Assembly: GCA_942491145.1 (NCBI GenBank)
Contig: CALOBC010000039.1
Location: 124,001-188,000, forward strand
From: CAXQUZ01 sp942491145
Lineage (GTDB): Bacteria; Myxococcota_A; UBA796; UBA2385
Length of the DNA: 64,000 bases
Direction: 5' to 3'
Part shown: positions 27,897 through 37,080 of the stretch, in pieces
Numbering within the stretch: the stretch's first letter is position 1
Layout: every line of letters starts with the position of its first letter
Translations under genes and position numbers: made by a program
The notes under the pieces: model-generated
What the model saw: the letters and a program-made list of their open reading frames with translations, nothing else
The model's database searches: none
Told to the model about the DNA's origin: nothing

Positions 27897-28739
27897 TCAT
27901 GCTGCCTCCTGCTTGGGCTGGGCCGATGCAAAGGCCAGCTCGAAGTCCACGGGGCTGCGTTGGCCATTGTTGGAGTGTCGACGGACTCGGTTGTGGAAGG
28001 CGTGAATGTAGTCAGCAACGGCCTTCTTGGCCTCCTCCAGGTCCGCCCAGCCCGAGGATTGGCGAACCAGCTCCTGCTCCAGTGTCCCGAAGAAGGACTC
28101 CGCGACCGCGTTGTCCCAACAGTTGCCCTTTCTGCTCATGGATGGCCGAGCCTGAAGCTCGGTGAGTGCGGCCTGGTAGGCGTAGCTGGTGTACTGCGTT
28201 CCTCGGTCCGAGTGGTGCAGGAGCCCGGGCGGGGGCTGGCGCAAGGCCACAGCCTGGTGGAGAGCGTGGAGGCAGAGGCGGGTTTCCATGTGGTCGGCGA
28301 TGGCCCAGCCCACCACCCTCCTGCTGTGAAGGTCGATGAGCACGGACAAATAGACCCAGCCAGCGTCTGTGGCCAAGTAGGTGATGTCCGCGACCCAGGC
28401 TTGGTTGGGTTGCTCTACCGCAAACTCCCGGTTGAGCGCGTTGCTGGCAAACTTGTCTTCCGTACCCACAACAGTGGTCGTCACGCGCTTCTTGCGCTTT
28501 GGGATCCCCGACAATCCCAGGGCTTGCATGCGCGCCGCGACTCGATTGACGCCGATGGTCCAGCCCTCGTCCACCAGCTCGGCGTGAACCCGAGGGCTGC
28601 CATAGGTTCCCCGTGAACGCCGATGAATAGCCCTGATGTGCACATCCAGCCGGGAGCTCTTCGAGCTCCGTTTGTCGGCGGCCAACCAATCATAGAAGGC
28701 CGACCTCGAGACCTCGAGCGCCACGCACAACCGACGCAC
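27897..28739 (-). CDS. IS3 transposase OrfB (integrase core)
   Basis: 280 aa from the GTG at 28739. The frame is open upstream to the slippery site, which adds VYEFIAAEKARWPVR. The rve domain holds the DDE triad in WVADITYLATD, HHSDRGTQYTS and the glutamate of AVAESFFGTLEQE. Production as an OrfAB fusion by -1 frameshifting at a run of seven A (28815-28821 region, AAAAAAAG on the coding strand) is expected for the family. There are no internal stops, so the transposase may still work. Confidence 0.85.
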   Translation of the reverse strand: MRRLCVALEVSRSAFYDWLAADKRSSKSSRLDVHIRAIHRRSRGTYGSPRVHAELVDEGWTIGVNRVAARMQALGLSGIPKRKKRVTTTVVGTEDKFASNALNREFAVEQPNQAWVADITYLATDAGWVYLSVLIDLHSRRVVGWAIADHMETRLCLHALHQAVALRQPPPGLLHHSDRGTQYTSYAYQAALTELQARPSMSRKGNCWDNAVAESFFGTLEQELVRQSSGWADLEEAKKAVADYIHAFHNRVRRHSNNGQRSPVDFELAFASAQPKQEAA

Positions 28740-28783
28740 AGGCCAACGCGCCTTCTCCGCGGCAATGAACTCGTAGACGTGGC

Positions 28784-29089
28784 CTACAGGCTCTCGCTCG
28801 CGAAGAAGGCGGCGGCTTTTTTTGGGATTTCACGCTCCATTCGCAGCGTGCGAACCTCCTTGCGCAGACGCTTCAGCTCATCCCGCTCGGCGTCTCCCAT
28901 CGCGCCGGGCAGCGAGCGTTCGCTCGCGACGCGCACCCAGCTCGAGAGCAGCTTTGCGGAGATGCCGAGGTCGCGTGCGGCCTGAGCCTGGGTGAGGCCG
29001 CCGTCGGTGACGAGCCGAACGGCCTCGGCTCTGAACTCCGAGGTGTAGCGCCGCCGGCGGCGGGAAGTGGACCCAGATTTTGCTGGCAT
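28784..29089 (-). CDS. IS3 transposase OrfA (helix-turn-helix)
   Basis: 101 aa. An HTH_Tnp_1 domain (RRYTSEFRAEAVRLVTDGG, QAQAARDLGISAKLLSSWV) is followed by a leucine-zipper-like segment (LKRLRKEVRTLRMER). ATG 29089 is the natural start (MPAKSGSTSRRRRR). The A-rich slippage site IPKKAAAF lies near its end, where a -1 shift would join it to OrfB. Confidence 0.85.
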   Translation of the reverse strand: MPAKSGSTSRRRRRYTSEFRAEAVRLVTDGGLTQAQAARDLGISAKLLSSWVRVASERSLPGAMGDAERDELKRLRKEVRTLRMEREIPKKAAAFFASESL

Positions 29090-29142
29090 GATGGACTCCT
29101 GCTGTCTCTTAGCAGTTGGTCCGGTGGTTCGGGGGAGGGTCA

Positions 29143-29626
29143 GTGGCGATGCGTTGCTGCTTCTCGGACCGATCGAGCACACGACGAAGGACCTGGATGC
29201 CGTCGCAAGGGTTGAAGGGGAGCGGTGGCTCCGCGTCGAGCCATTCACCCCCAGCGCGCGGGAGACGACGTCGAGCTCCTCACCACGAAGGAGGACGGCT
29301 TCACGCTTGCGCTTGGCCGAGAACGGCCGCGGTCGGACTTGGGTATCAGGGGTACTCCTGATGGTGCTTGTCGGGTGTCCAAGGAAACTCTGGTGCACCC
29401 CAGCACCACCGGGGGGGGGGGGGACGCGAGCGCACCACCCATGGAGCACATTCGTCCTGCGGCTGGCCTCCCTGCGCACACTATTGTCGCGATTTGAATC
29501 GGCTCTCAGCGAGTGGTCCCGCCAGTCGCCCGTTCGAACTCGCCACTTGAGCTGGACCCTGGACCGCCTGTCGCTCCGGCCCCGTCGCCCCTGCTGCCTT
29601 CGCCGACCCCCCTCCGAGGAATCGCC
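29143..29626. other. Leader region of the giant surface-protein operon, with poly-G tract
   Basis: No gene is supported here. Thirteen consecutive G occupy 29411-29423, about 205 bp before the first giant gene. The stretch also contains the promoter of that operon, which I cannot place precisely. Confidence 0.4.
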
Positions 29627-32600
29627 GTGCATCGCATCTCCTTGGCCTTCCTGCTCCTCCCGGCCTGCCGCCCGGACCCCATGGCCGAGCCCGCCCTTCG
29701 TCCATTGGGCGAGGGCCGAGTCGAGCTTGTGCTGGCTCGTGGTCTCGACGCCGAGCTTGGGGAGGGCGGCCTGGTTGCCCACGCGGGCATGGACGAGCTC
29801 GGTCTGGCCACCGTGTCCTACGGCGGCTTGGCGCTCGCGCCCATTGTGCCCACCCTGGGGAGCTGCGTGGAGCTGGGTCCCGCCGCGGGCCTCGACACCG
29901 ACGCCTGCATCCCCACCGCCGAGCTTCGCCACGGCCCCCTCACCGAGTGGTGGGCGAACACACCCCGCGGCCTGCGCCAGGGTTGGACCCTGCACGCCCC
30001 CGTCGAGCTCGACGACCGCGACGCCGACGCCGTCATCGCCCTGTCTTTGACCGCCGGCACCCTCCGTGAGGTTGCCTGGAACGGCCGGTCCGCCACCTTC
30101 GTCGGCACCACCGGCCACACTTGGCGCTACCACGGACTCGCCGCGTGGGACGCCCTTGGGAGCATCCTGTCCGCGACGCTGGAGGCCACCCAAGACGGCC
30201 TCCAGGTTCGTGTGCAGACCGCCGGGGCTGCCTGGCCCATCACCGTGGACCCCATCCTCGACGACGAGCTCGAGCTCACCGCGTCGGACGCTGCGGCCGA
30301 CGACTACTTCGGAGAAACGCTGGCGGGTGCCGGCGACGTCGACGGCGACGGCCTTGCCGACCTCATTGTGGGAGCCGCCAACAAGGACAACGTGGCCTCT
30401 AGCGATGGTGGGGCCTACGTCTACCTGGGCTCGACCACGGGCATCGCTGCCGCCTCGGAGGTCCTGCTCCTCGCCTCGGACGCGGCCGCCTACGACTATC
30501 TTGGGGCGAGTGTCGCGGGCGTCGGAGACCTCGACGGCGACGGCTACTCAGACGTGGCCGTGGGGGCCGACAGCGACGACGACGGGGGCTCGAACTCGGG
30601 CTCAGTCTATGTCTGGTACGGCAGCAGCAGCGGCATCGACACGGCCTCCGAACACAAGGTGACCGCCTCCAACGGGGCCAGCAACGACCTCTTCGGGTAC
30701 TCGGTCGGCGGCGGCGACGTCGACGGCGATGGTCTCGCCGACCTGGCCGTGGGGGCGTACGGTGCCAGCTCCAAGGGGGCGGTCTACCTCTACGCCGGCT
30801 CCACCTCGGGCCTGTCCACCAGCTCCGAAGTCGAGCTCGAGCCGGCCAGCGCGTCCTCGGGCGACTTCGTGGGGTACTCGGTCACCCTCGATGGCGACCT
30901 TGACGGCGATGGCTACGCAGACCTCGTGACGGGCGCCAGTTCGGGCGACGCGGTCTACGTTTTTTACGGTAGCAGCACGGGCCTGGTGAGCGGCTCCGAG
31001 CAGCGGATCACGGCGGACGACCTCGGCTCGTCTGATCGCTACGGCTGGGCCCTGGGCAGCGGCGGTGACCTGGACGGCGACGGCTTCGACGACCTGGCCA
31101 TCGGCGCCCGGAACACCGACGATGCTGCCTACAACGCGGGGTCTGTGTACGTCTACTATGGCAGTGCCACGGGGGTGCGCCAGGCCTCGGTCGAGGAGCT
31201 GCACGCCACGATCCCGACGGCCAATGCCGCCTTCGGTAGTGCCGTGTCCCTGGTGGGGGACCTCGACGCGGATGGACTCGCCGACCTGCTGGTGGGGGCC
31301 ACGGGTGCATCCACAGCCTACGCCTTCATGGGCGGCCCCGCTGGGGTCTCGGGCACCGCCGAGCAGGAGATCGTGGGCGACGGCTACCTGGGCGGGAGCG
31401 TGGCCATCCTCGGAGACACGGACGGAGACGGGGCCGATGACGTGGCCCTGGGCGCCCACTTCAGCGACTCGGCGGCCAGCAGAGCGGGGGCGGTGCATGT
31501 CTACGAGGGGGGCTGTGCCACGGACGCCGACGGCGATGGCGCCTGCGGTGACGCCGACTGCGACGACACGGACCCGGACATCCACCCCTGGGCCACGGAA
31601 GGGGTGGGCGACGAGGTGGACCAGGACTGCGACGGCACGGAGGTCTGCTACGCCGACGCCGACGACGACGGCTACACCGACGGCAGCACCACCGTCCGCT
31701 CCGAGGACACCGACTGCACAGACGCGGGCGAGGGTGCGGACACCGATCCCACCACGGACTGCGATGACTCCGACAGCTCCATCCACCCCGGCGCCGCCGA
31801 GGGGGTGGGCGACGAGGTGGACTCCGACTGTGACGGCACGGAGGTCTGCTACGCCGACGCCGACGGCGACGGCTACATCGACGGCAGCACCACCGTGGCC
31901 TCTGCGGACCCGGACTGCCGGGACGCGGGGGAGGGCCTGGGGACGGCCGGCGCCGGCGAGTGTGACGACACGGACGCCACCATCCACCCGGGCGCAACCG
32001 AGAGGGTGGGGGACGAGGTGGACTCCGACTGCGACGGGGGCGAGACCTGCTACGCAGATGGCGACGACGATGGCTACACCGATCGCGGCACCACGGTCTC
32101 CTCCACCGACACCGACTGCACAGACAAGTTCGAGGCCTCCGTGCACACGTCCACAGGGGACTGTGATGACGCAGACCCCCGGGCCCACCCCGCCGCCACC
32201 GAGCAGGCGGGCGACGGTGTGGACAGCGACTGCGACGGCCTCGAGCTCTGCTACGTGGACGCCGATGACGACGGCTACCCGGACTTCAGTCAGACCGTGG
32301 AGTCGGGGGAGGTCGGCTGCACCGGTGCCGGTGAGGGCACGGCCACGGACCGGGTGGGGGAGTGCGATGACGGCGACGCCAGCGTGCATCCGGGCGCCAC
32401 GGAGTTCCCAGGCGACGAGGTTGACAGCGACTGCGACAGCACCGAGCGCTGCTACGTGGACGGTGACGGTGACGGCTACACCGACGGCAGCAGCACCGTC
32501 GCCTCCGACGACCTGGACTGCTCAGGTGAAGGCGAGGCCAGCGCCAGCCTGCCCTCGGGGGACTGCGACGACGCCGACGCTCGCGTGCGTCCTGGGGCGG

Positions 32601-33076
32601 CCGAGGAGCTCGTGGGGGATGGCGTAGACCAGGACTGCGACGGCGCCGAGCTCTGCTATGCCGACGCGGACGATGACGGCTACACCGACGCCAGCACGAC
32701 GGTCCACTCCGAGGACATCGACTGCACCGACCCCGGCGAGGGCATGGTCACCGACGCCACGGGCGACTGCGACGACGCCGACGCCCAGGTCAACCCGGGG
32801 GCGGTGGAGCGGGCCGATGACGGCATCGACAATGACTGTGACGGCGAAGAAGCGCTCACCGAGTCCGACGAAGAAGACACCGGGGAGCCCGCCTCCGGCG
32901 GTCCCGGTGACGACACCGAGGAGGAGGGAAAGGGAGGCTGCAGCACCGTCGCGGCGTCCCCCGGCTCTGCTCCCTGGTTGCTCCCCGCGGGTCTGACCTT
33001 GCTCTTGGGCCTCCGTCGCCGCTCGCCCCTCTCTTCACCCTCTGCCGCCGCCATCCCGCGCCCCTGGAGTCGCTGA
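29627..33076 (+). CDS. Giant FG-GAP / MopE-type surface lipoprotein A
   Basis: 1149 aa from GTG 29627 (gagga six bases upstream). The leader ends LLLPAC. An N-terminal domain found in all three paralogues (ELGLATVSYGG, LTEWWANTPRGLRQGWTLH, WPITVDP) leads to seven FG-GAP blades carrying DxDGDGxxD calcium loops, then seven DCDD modules of about 45 residues each. The C-terminus, GCSTV plus a hydrophobic stretch and RRRS, resembles a Myxococcota sorting tail. It is probably an extracellular calcium-rich adhesion or matrix protein; no enzyme domain is seen. Confidence 0.8.
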   Translation: MHRISLAFLLLPACRPDPMAEPALRPLGEGRVELVLARGLDAELGEGGLVAHAGMDELGLATVSYGGLALAPIVPTLGSCVELGPAAGLDTDACIPTAELRHGPLTEWWANTPRGLRQGWTLHAPVELDDRDADAVIALSLTAGTLREVAWNGRSATFVGTTGHTWRYHGLAAWDALGSILSATLEATQDGLQVRVQTAGAAWPITVDPILDDELELTASDAAADDYFGETLAGAGDVDGDGLADLIVGAANKDNVASSDGGAYVYLGSTTGIAAASEVLLLASDAAAYDYLGASVAGVGDLDGDGYSDVAVGADSDDDGGSNSGSVYVWYGSSSGIDTASEHKVTASNGASNDLFGYSVGGGDVDGDGLADLAVGAYGASSKGAVYLYAGSTSGLSTSSEVELEPASASSGDFVGYSVTLDGDLDGDGYADLVTGASSGDAVYVFYGSSTGLVSGSEQRITADDLGSSDRYGWALGSGGDLDGDGFDDLAIGARNTDDAAYNAGSVYVYYGSATGVRQASVEELHATIPTANAAFGSAVSLVGDLDADGLADLLVGATGASTAYAFMGGPAGVSGTAEQEIVGDGYLGGSVAILGDTDGDGADDVALGAHFSDSAASRAGAVHVYEGGCATDADGDGACGDADCDDTDPDIHPWATEGVGDEVDQDCDGTEVCYADADDDGYTDGSTTVRSEDTDCTDAGEGADTDPTTDCDDSDSSIHPGAAEGVGDEVDSDCDGTEVCYADADGDGYIDGSTTVASADPDCRDAGEGLGTAGAGECDDTDATIHPGATERVGDEVDSDCDGGETCYADGDDDGYTDRGTTVSSTDTDCTDKFEASVHTSTGDCDDADPRAHPAATEQAGDGVDSDCDGLELCYVDADDDGYPDFSQTVESGEVGCTGAGEGTATDRVGECDDGDASVHPGATEFPGDEVDSDCDSTERCYVDGDGDGYTDGSSTVASDDLDCSGEGEASASLPSGDCDDADARVRPGAAEELVGDGVDQDCDGAELCYADADDDGYTDASTTVHSEDIDCTDPGEGMVTDATGDCDDADAQVNPGAVERADDGIDNDCDGEEALTESDEEDTGEPASGGPGDDTEEEGKGGCSTVAASPGSAPWLLPAGLTLLLGLRRRSPLSSPSAAAIPRPWSR

Positions 33077-36000
33077 TGCGCCCCGCCTCCTTGCTGCCCC
33101 TGCTCCTGGGTTCCATCTCTTGCACCACCGCCCAGGGGCCCGGAGCGGACACCCCCCTCGACGCGGCCGACTCTGGAGAGCACGACCCGGCCGAGGCTGT
33201 CGCACACCCGGGGCCCGACGCCGCCGCGGGCGCCCAGCCTGGCACCCTGGCTCGCATCGCCGTCCACCGGGCCCAGTTTGCGCCCACGGCGGCGGGGAGC
33301 TTGCGGTCGCGGGTTCGGTTGGGAATGTCCGCCGAGCTCGACGGTCGAGGCCTCATCGCGGGGGCCGGTTCGGATGAGCTGGGTCTGGCCACCGTGGCCT
33401 ATGGGGGGCTCGCCTTGGGCCGGCCCGAGCCCGAGCTGCATGACTGCGCTCCCATCAATCCCGCCGCCTCCCTCTGCGCCGCCGGGGCCGCCCTGGACCA
33501 CGGGCTGCTCACCGAGTGGTGGGTGGCCCACGCCGGGGGCCTTCGCCAGGGCTGGACCCTGCACACGCCTTCGGTTGGCGGCCCCATCGACGACCCGGAC
33601 ATCGTGGTCATCGAGGTGGCCCCCACCCTTGGCCGCCTGCTGCAGGTCGACCCCGACGGCCTGGCCGCCACCTTCGCTGGAAGCACGGGCAGGACCTGGC
33701 GCTACGGGGGGCTCGCCGCCTGGGACGCGGATGGCCACGAGCTACCCGCCGAGCTGCAGAATGGCGGGGGTGTCCTTCAGGTGGTGGTGGACACGGCAGG
33801 AGCACGGTGGCCGGTGACGGTGGATCCTGCCCTGGACACGGAGCTGGAGCTCACCGCCTCCGATGGTGCGGCGGGGGACGCCTTCGGGTACGCTCTCGCT
33901 GGTGCCGGAGACGTCAACGGGGATGGCTACGACGACGTCGTTGTGGGCGCGCGTCACGACGACGACGGTGGCACCGACTCCGGCGCGGTCTATCTATACT
34001 ACGGCAGCAGCACGGGCGTCGCCCTCTCGACTGAGCAAAAGATCACGGCCTCGGACGCCGACGCCTACGACGACTTTGGGCAAGTCGTCGCGGGTGCAGG
34101 TGACGTGGACGGCGATGGCTACGACGACATCGTCGTGGGCGCGCGCTACGACGACGACGGCGCCTACAGGGCCGGCGCGGCCTATGTTTACTACGGCAGC
34201 GCGACAGGACTGGCCGCGAGCTCCGAGGAGAAGCTGACGGCCTCGGACGCCGCCACCGCCGACTACTACGGCACGGGCGTCGCTGGGGGAATGGACCTGG
34301 ACGGGGACGGCTATGATGACATCGCCGTGGGCGCCTCAAGTGACGACGACGGCGCAGTCAGCTCGGGGTCTGTGTATGTCTACTACGGCGGCAGCACGAG
34401 GGCCTTGGCCAGCTCCGAGCAGAAGCTCGTCGCCTCGGACGGTGATGACTACGACCTCTTCGGGACTCGCCTGTTCAAGGGCGGGGATCTCGACGCCGAT
34501 GGCTACGACGAGCTGGTCGTGGGAGCCATACTCGACGACGACGGGGGAAGCGACGCAGGGGCTGTGTACGTATACTATGGCAGCAGCACCGGGATCTCTG
34601 CGGCCTCCGAGCAGAAGCTGGTGCCGGCGGACTTGGACGCGAATGACGACCTTGGGCGCGCAGCCGCTGCCGGCGATCTCGATGCGGACGGATACGATGA
34701 TCTGGTAGCGCCAGCGAGGTTCGACAACGATGGGGGGGGCGTCTACGTCTACTACGGCAGCAGCAGCGGTTTGGTCGAGGCGTCCGTCCAGGAACTCTCG
34801 GCCTCAGACGGCCAGTACGGAGACTGGTACGGTTATTCTGTCGGCACCGTCGATGTCGATGGGGATGGCTACGCCGACATCATCGTGGGGGCGTCCCGCT
34901 GGGACGGCGACGGCACGAATCTGGGCGCCGCCTACGTCTATTACGGCAGCATTTCCGGAGCAGTGGCCGCCTCCGAGGAGCAGCTGACGGCGTCAAACGC
35001 CAGCGACAACCTTGCCTTCGGGATCGCGGTCGCCGACTTGGGCGATGTGGACGGCGATGATGTCGGCGATGTGGGTGTGGGAGCCTACTACGCCTCCTCC
35101 GTGCCAACGTATGTTGGTGCGGTCTACGTCTACAACGGCGAGTGTGAGACCGATGTGGACGGCGACGGGGCCTGCTCGGGAGTCGACTGCGACGACAATG
35201 ACGCCACTATCCACCCCGGTGCGGTCGAGGTCTGCAACGGGGTGGACGATGACTGCAATGGAGACATCGACGATGACGACGTCGATGTCGACGTCACGAC
35301 TCTCGAGACCTTCTACGCGGACGCCGACGGGGACGGGTACGGCGACCCTGCGGCGCCCACCGAAGCCTGCGACGTGCCCAGCGGGTACGCCGAGGTCGAC
35401 ACCGACTGCGACGACACCGACAGCTCCATCCGGCCGGACGCCACCGAGGGAGTTGGCGACGAGGTGGACCAGGACTGCGACGGGGCGGAGATCTGCTACG
35501 TCGACGCCGACGACGACGGCTACATCGACGGTATCACCACCGTGGCATCGTCAGACACCGACTGCTCGGACGCGGGAGAGGGCCTGGCCTCAGACGGCAC
35601 TGGCGAGTGCGACGACACCGACGCCACCATCCATCCTGGCGCCACCGAGGGGGTGGGCGACGAGGTGGACCAGGACTGCGACGAGACGGAGATCTGCTAC
35701 GCCGACGCCGACGACGACGGCTACATCGACGGTAGCACCACGGCATCGTCAGACACCGACTGCTCGGACCCGGGCGAGGGCCTCGCCACCGACGAAACGG
35801 GCGAGTGCGACGACGCCGATGCCACCATCCATCCCACCGCGACGGAGCTCGTGGGCGACGAGGTGGACGGCGACTGCGACGGCATCGAGCTCTGCTACAC
35901 CGACGCCGACGATGATGGCTTCGTCGATCGGAGCGCCGGCACGGTCGCCTCGTCGGACGCGGACTGCACGGACACTGGCGAGGCCGCCCGGGACGCGTCG

Positions 36001-37080
36001 GTGGGCGACTGTGACGACGCCGACGCCAGCGTGTACCCAGGCGCCACCGAGCTCCCCGGCGACGAGGTGGACAGCGACTGCGACGGCGCCGAGCTCTGCT
36101 ACGTGGACGGCGACGGCGACGGCTACACCGACGGCACCTCGGGGGTGCTCTCCGAGGACGCAGACTGCGGCGATGTCGGCGAGGCCACCTCCAGCGCCGC
36201 CACGGGCGACTGCGACGACTCGGATGCCACGATGCATCCCGATGCTGAGGATCTCGTGGCGGACGGGGTGGACTCCGACTGCGACGGCCACGAGACCTGC
36301 TACGCCGATGCCGATCTCGACGGCTACATCGACGGCAGCACCACCCTGACCTCCACGGACGGCGACTGCGACGACGCAGGTGAGGCGGATGCCACGGCCC
36401 CCACGGGCGAGTGTGATGACGAGAACCCCTCGATCTACCCCGGCGCCGCGGAGGAGGTGGGCGATGGGATCGACTCTGACTGCGACGGAGGGGAGATCTG
36501 CTTTGTGGACGCCGACGACGACGGCTTTGTCGAGGCAGACGGCGGCGGCGTTGTGGCCTCCGTGGACGCGGACTGCGACGATGCCGGCGAGGGCTCGGAC
36601 GCCGATGCGGTGGGCGACTGCGACGACGGTGATGCCGCGGTGAATCCCGGCATGGGGGAGCTGCCAGGCGACGAGGTGGACGGCGACTGCGACGCCATGG
36701 AGCTCTGTTTCGCGGACGCCGACGACGACGGCTACCCCGACTTCGCCAGCACCGTGCCCTCCGCGGACGCCGACTGCCAGGACCCAGGGGAGGGGACCGC
36801 GACCGAGCCCGCGGGTGAGTGCGACGACACAGACGCTGGCATCCACCCCGATGTCGCCGACATCGAAGGCGACGGCATCGACCAGGACTGCGACGGGCAG
36901 GACGCCACCATCCCCGAAGCCGTCAGCGACTCCCCGGGCAAGGGTGGGAGCTGCGCCACTGTGGCCCATCCGACCAGCGTCTGGATGCTGCTGACCGGCT
37001 TGCTGGCGCTGGTGGGCCGACGTCGACGTGTCGAGCCGAGCCCCGATCTGAACCCAGCCGACCGCCCCTGGAGCCACTGA
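33076..37080 (+). CDS. Giant FG-GAP / MopE-type surface lipoprotein B
   Basis: 1334 aa, start ATG sharing a base with the stop of A (TGATG). The leader ends LGSISC. The same N-terminal domain (LTEWWVAHAGGLRQGWTLH, WPVTVDP) and seven FG-GAP blades are followed by nine DCDD modules. The first module is of a different subtype, with CNGVDDDCNGDIDD, while the rest are EVGDEVDQDCDG-like. The C-terminus SCATV, hydrophobic segment, GRRRR matches A and C. Codon use equals its neighbours, so amplification within the locus is likely. Confidence 0.85.
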   Translation: MRPASLLPLLLGSISCTTAQGPGADTPLDAADSGEHDPAEAVAHPGPDAAAGAQPGTLARIAVHRAQFAPTAAGSLRSRVRLGMSAELDGRGLIAGAGSDELGLATVAYGGLALGRPEPELHDCAPINPAASLCAAGAALDHGLLTEWWVAHAGGLRQGWTLHTPSVGGPIDDPDIVVIEVAPTLGRLLQVDPDGLAATFAGSTGRTWRYGGLAAWDADGHELPAELQNGGGVLQVVVDTAGARWPVTVDPALDTELELTASDGAAGDAFGYALAGAGDVNGDGYDDVVVGARHDDDGGTDSGAVYLYYGSSTGVALSTEQKITASDADAYDDFGQVVAGAGDVDGDGYDDIVVGARYDDDGAYRAGAAYVYYGSATGLAASSEEKLTASDAATADYYGTGVAGGMDLDGDGYDDIAVGASSDDDGAVSSGSVYVYYGGSTRALASSEQKLVASDGDDYDLFGTRLFKGGDLDADGYDELVVGAILDDDGGSDAGAVYVYYGSSTGISAASEQKLVPADLDANDDLGRAAAAGDLDADGYDDLVAPARFDNDGGGVYVYYGSSSGLVEASVQELSASDGQYGDWYGYSVGTVDVDGDGYADIIVGASRWDGDGTNLGAAYVYYGSISGAVAASEEQLTASNASDNLAFGIAVADLGDVDGDDVGDVGVGAYYASSVPTYVGAVYVYNGECETDVDGDGACSGVDCDDNDATIHPGAVEVCNGVDDDCNGDIDDDDVDVDVTTLETFYADADGDGYGDPAAPTEACDVPSGYAEVDTDCDDTDSSIRPDATEGVGDEVDQDCDGAEICYVDADDDGYIDGITTVASSDTDCSDAGEGLASDGTGECDDTDATIHPGATEGVGDEVDQDCDETEICYADADDDGYIDGSTTASSDTDCSDPGEGLATDETGECDDADATIHPTATELVGDEVDGDCDGIELCYTDADDDGFVDRSAGTVASSDADCTDTGEAARDASVGDCDDADASVYPGATELPGDEVDSDCDGAELCYVDGDGDGYTDGTSGVLSEDADCGDVGEATSSAATGDCDDSDATMHPDAEDLVADGVDSDCDGHETCYADADLDGYIDGSTTLTSTDGDCDDAGEADATAPTGECDDENPSIYPGAAEEVGDGIDSDCDGGEICFVDADDDGFVEADGGGVVASVDADCDDAGEGSDADAVGDCDDGDAAVNPGMGELPGDEVDGDCDAMELCFADADDDGYPDFASTVPSADADCQDPGEGTATEPAGECDDTDAGIHPDVADIEGDGIDQDCDGQDATIPEAVSDSPGKGGSCATVAHPTSVWMLLTGLLALVGRRRRVEPSPDLNPADRPWSH

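Larger units (their letters stand above)
27845..29142 (-). mobile_element. IS3-family insertion sequence
   Basis: About 1.3 kb, the right size for IS3. It holds overlapping orfA and orfB. The right end is placed at 29142, where the minus strand begins TGACCCTCCCCC, a typical IS3 terminus. The left end is placed at 27845 by tgacccc, which matches only the first six bases, so that boundary is uncertain. The element looks intact. Confidence 0.65.

Noticed and set aside
30602..32389. Long leftward ORF opposite giant protein A
   Set aside because: It mirrors the DCDD repeats on the other strand, has no ribosome site and no domain. Similar antisense ORFs opposite B and C (35749-37077, 39729-41180) were rejected likewise.
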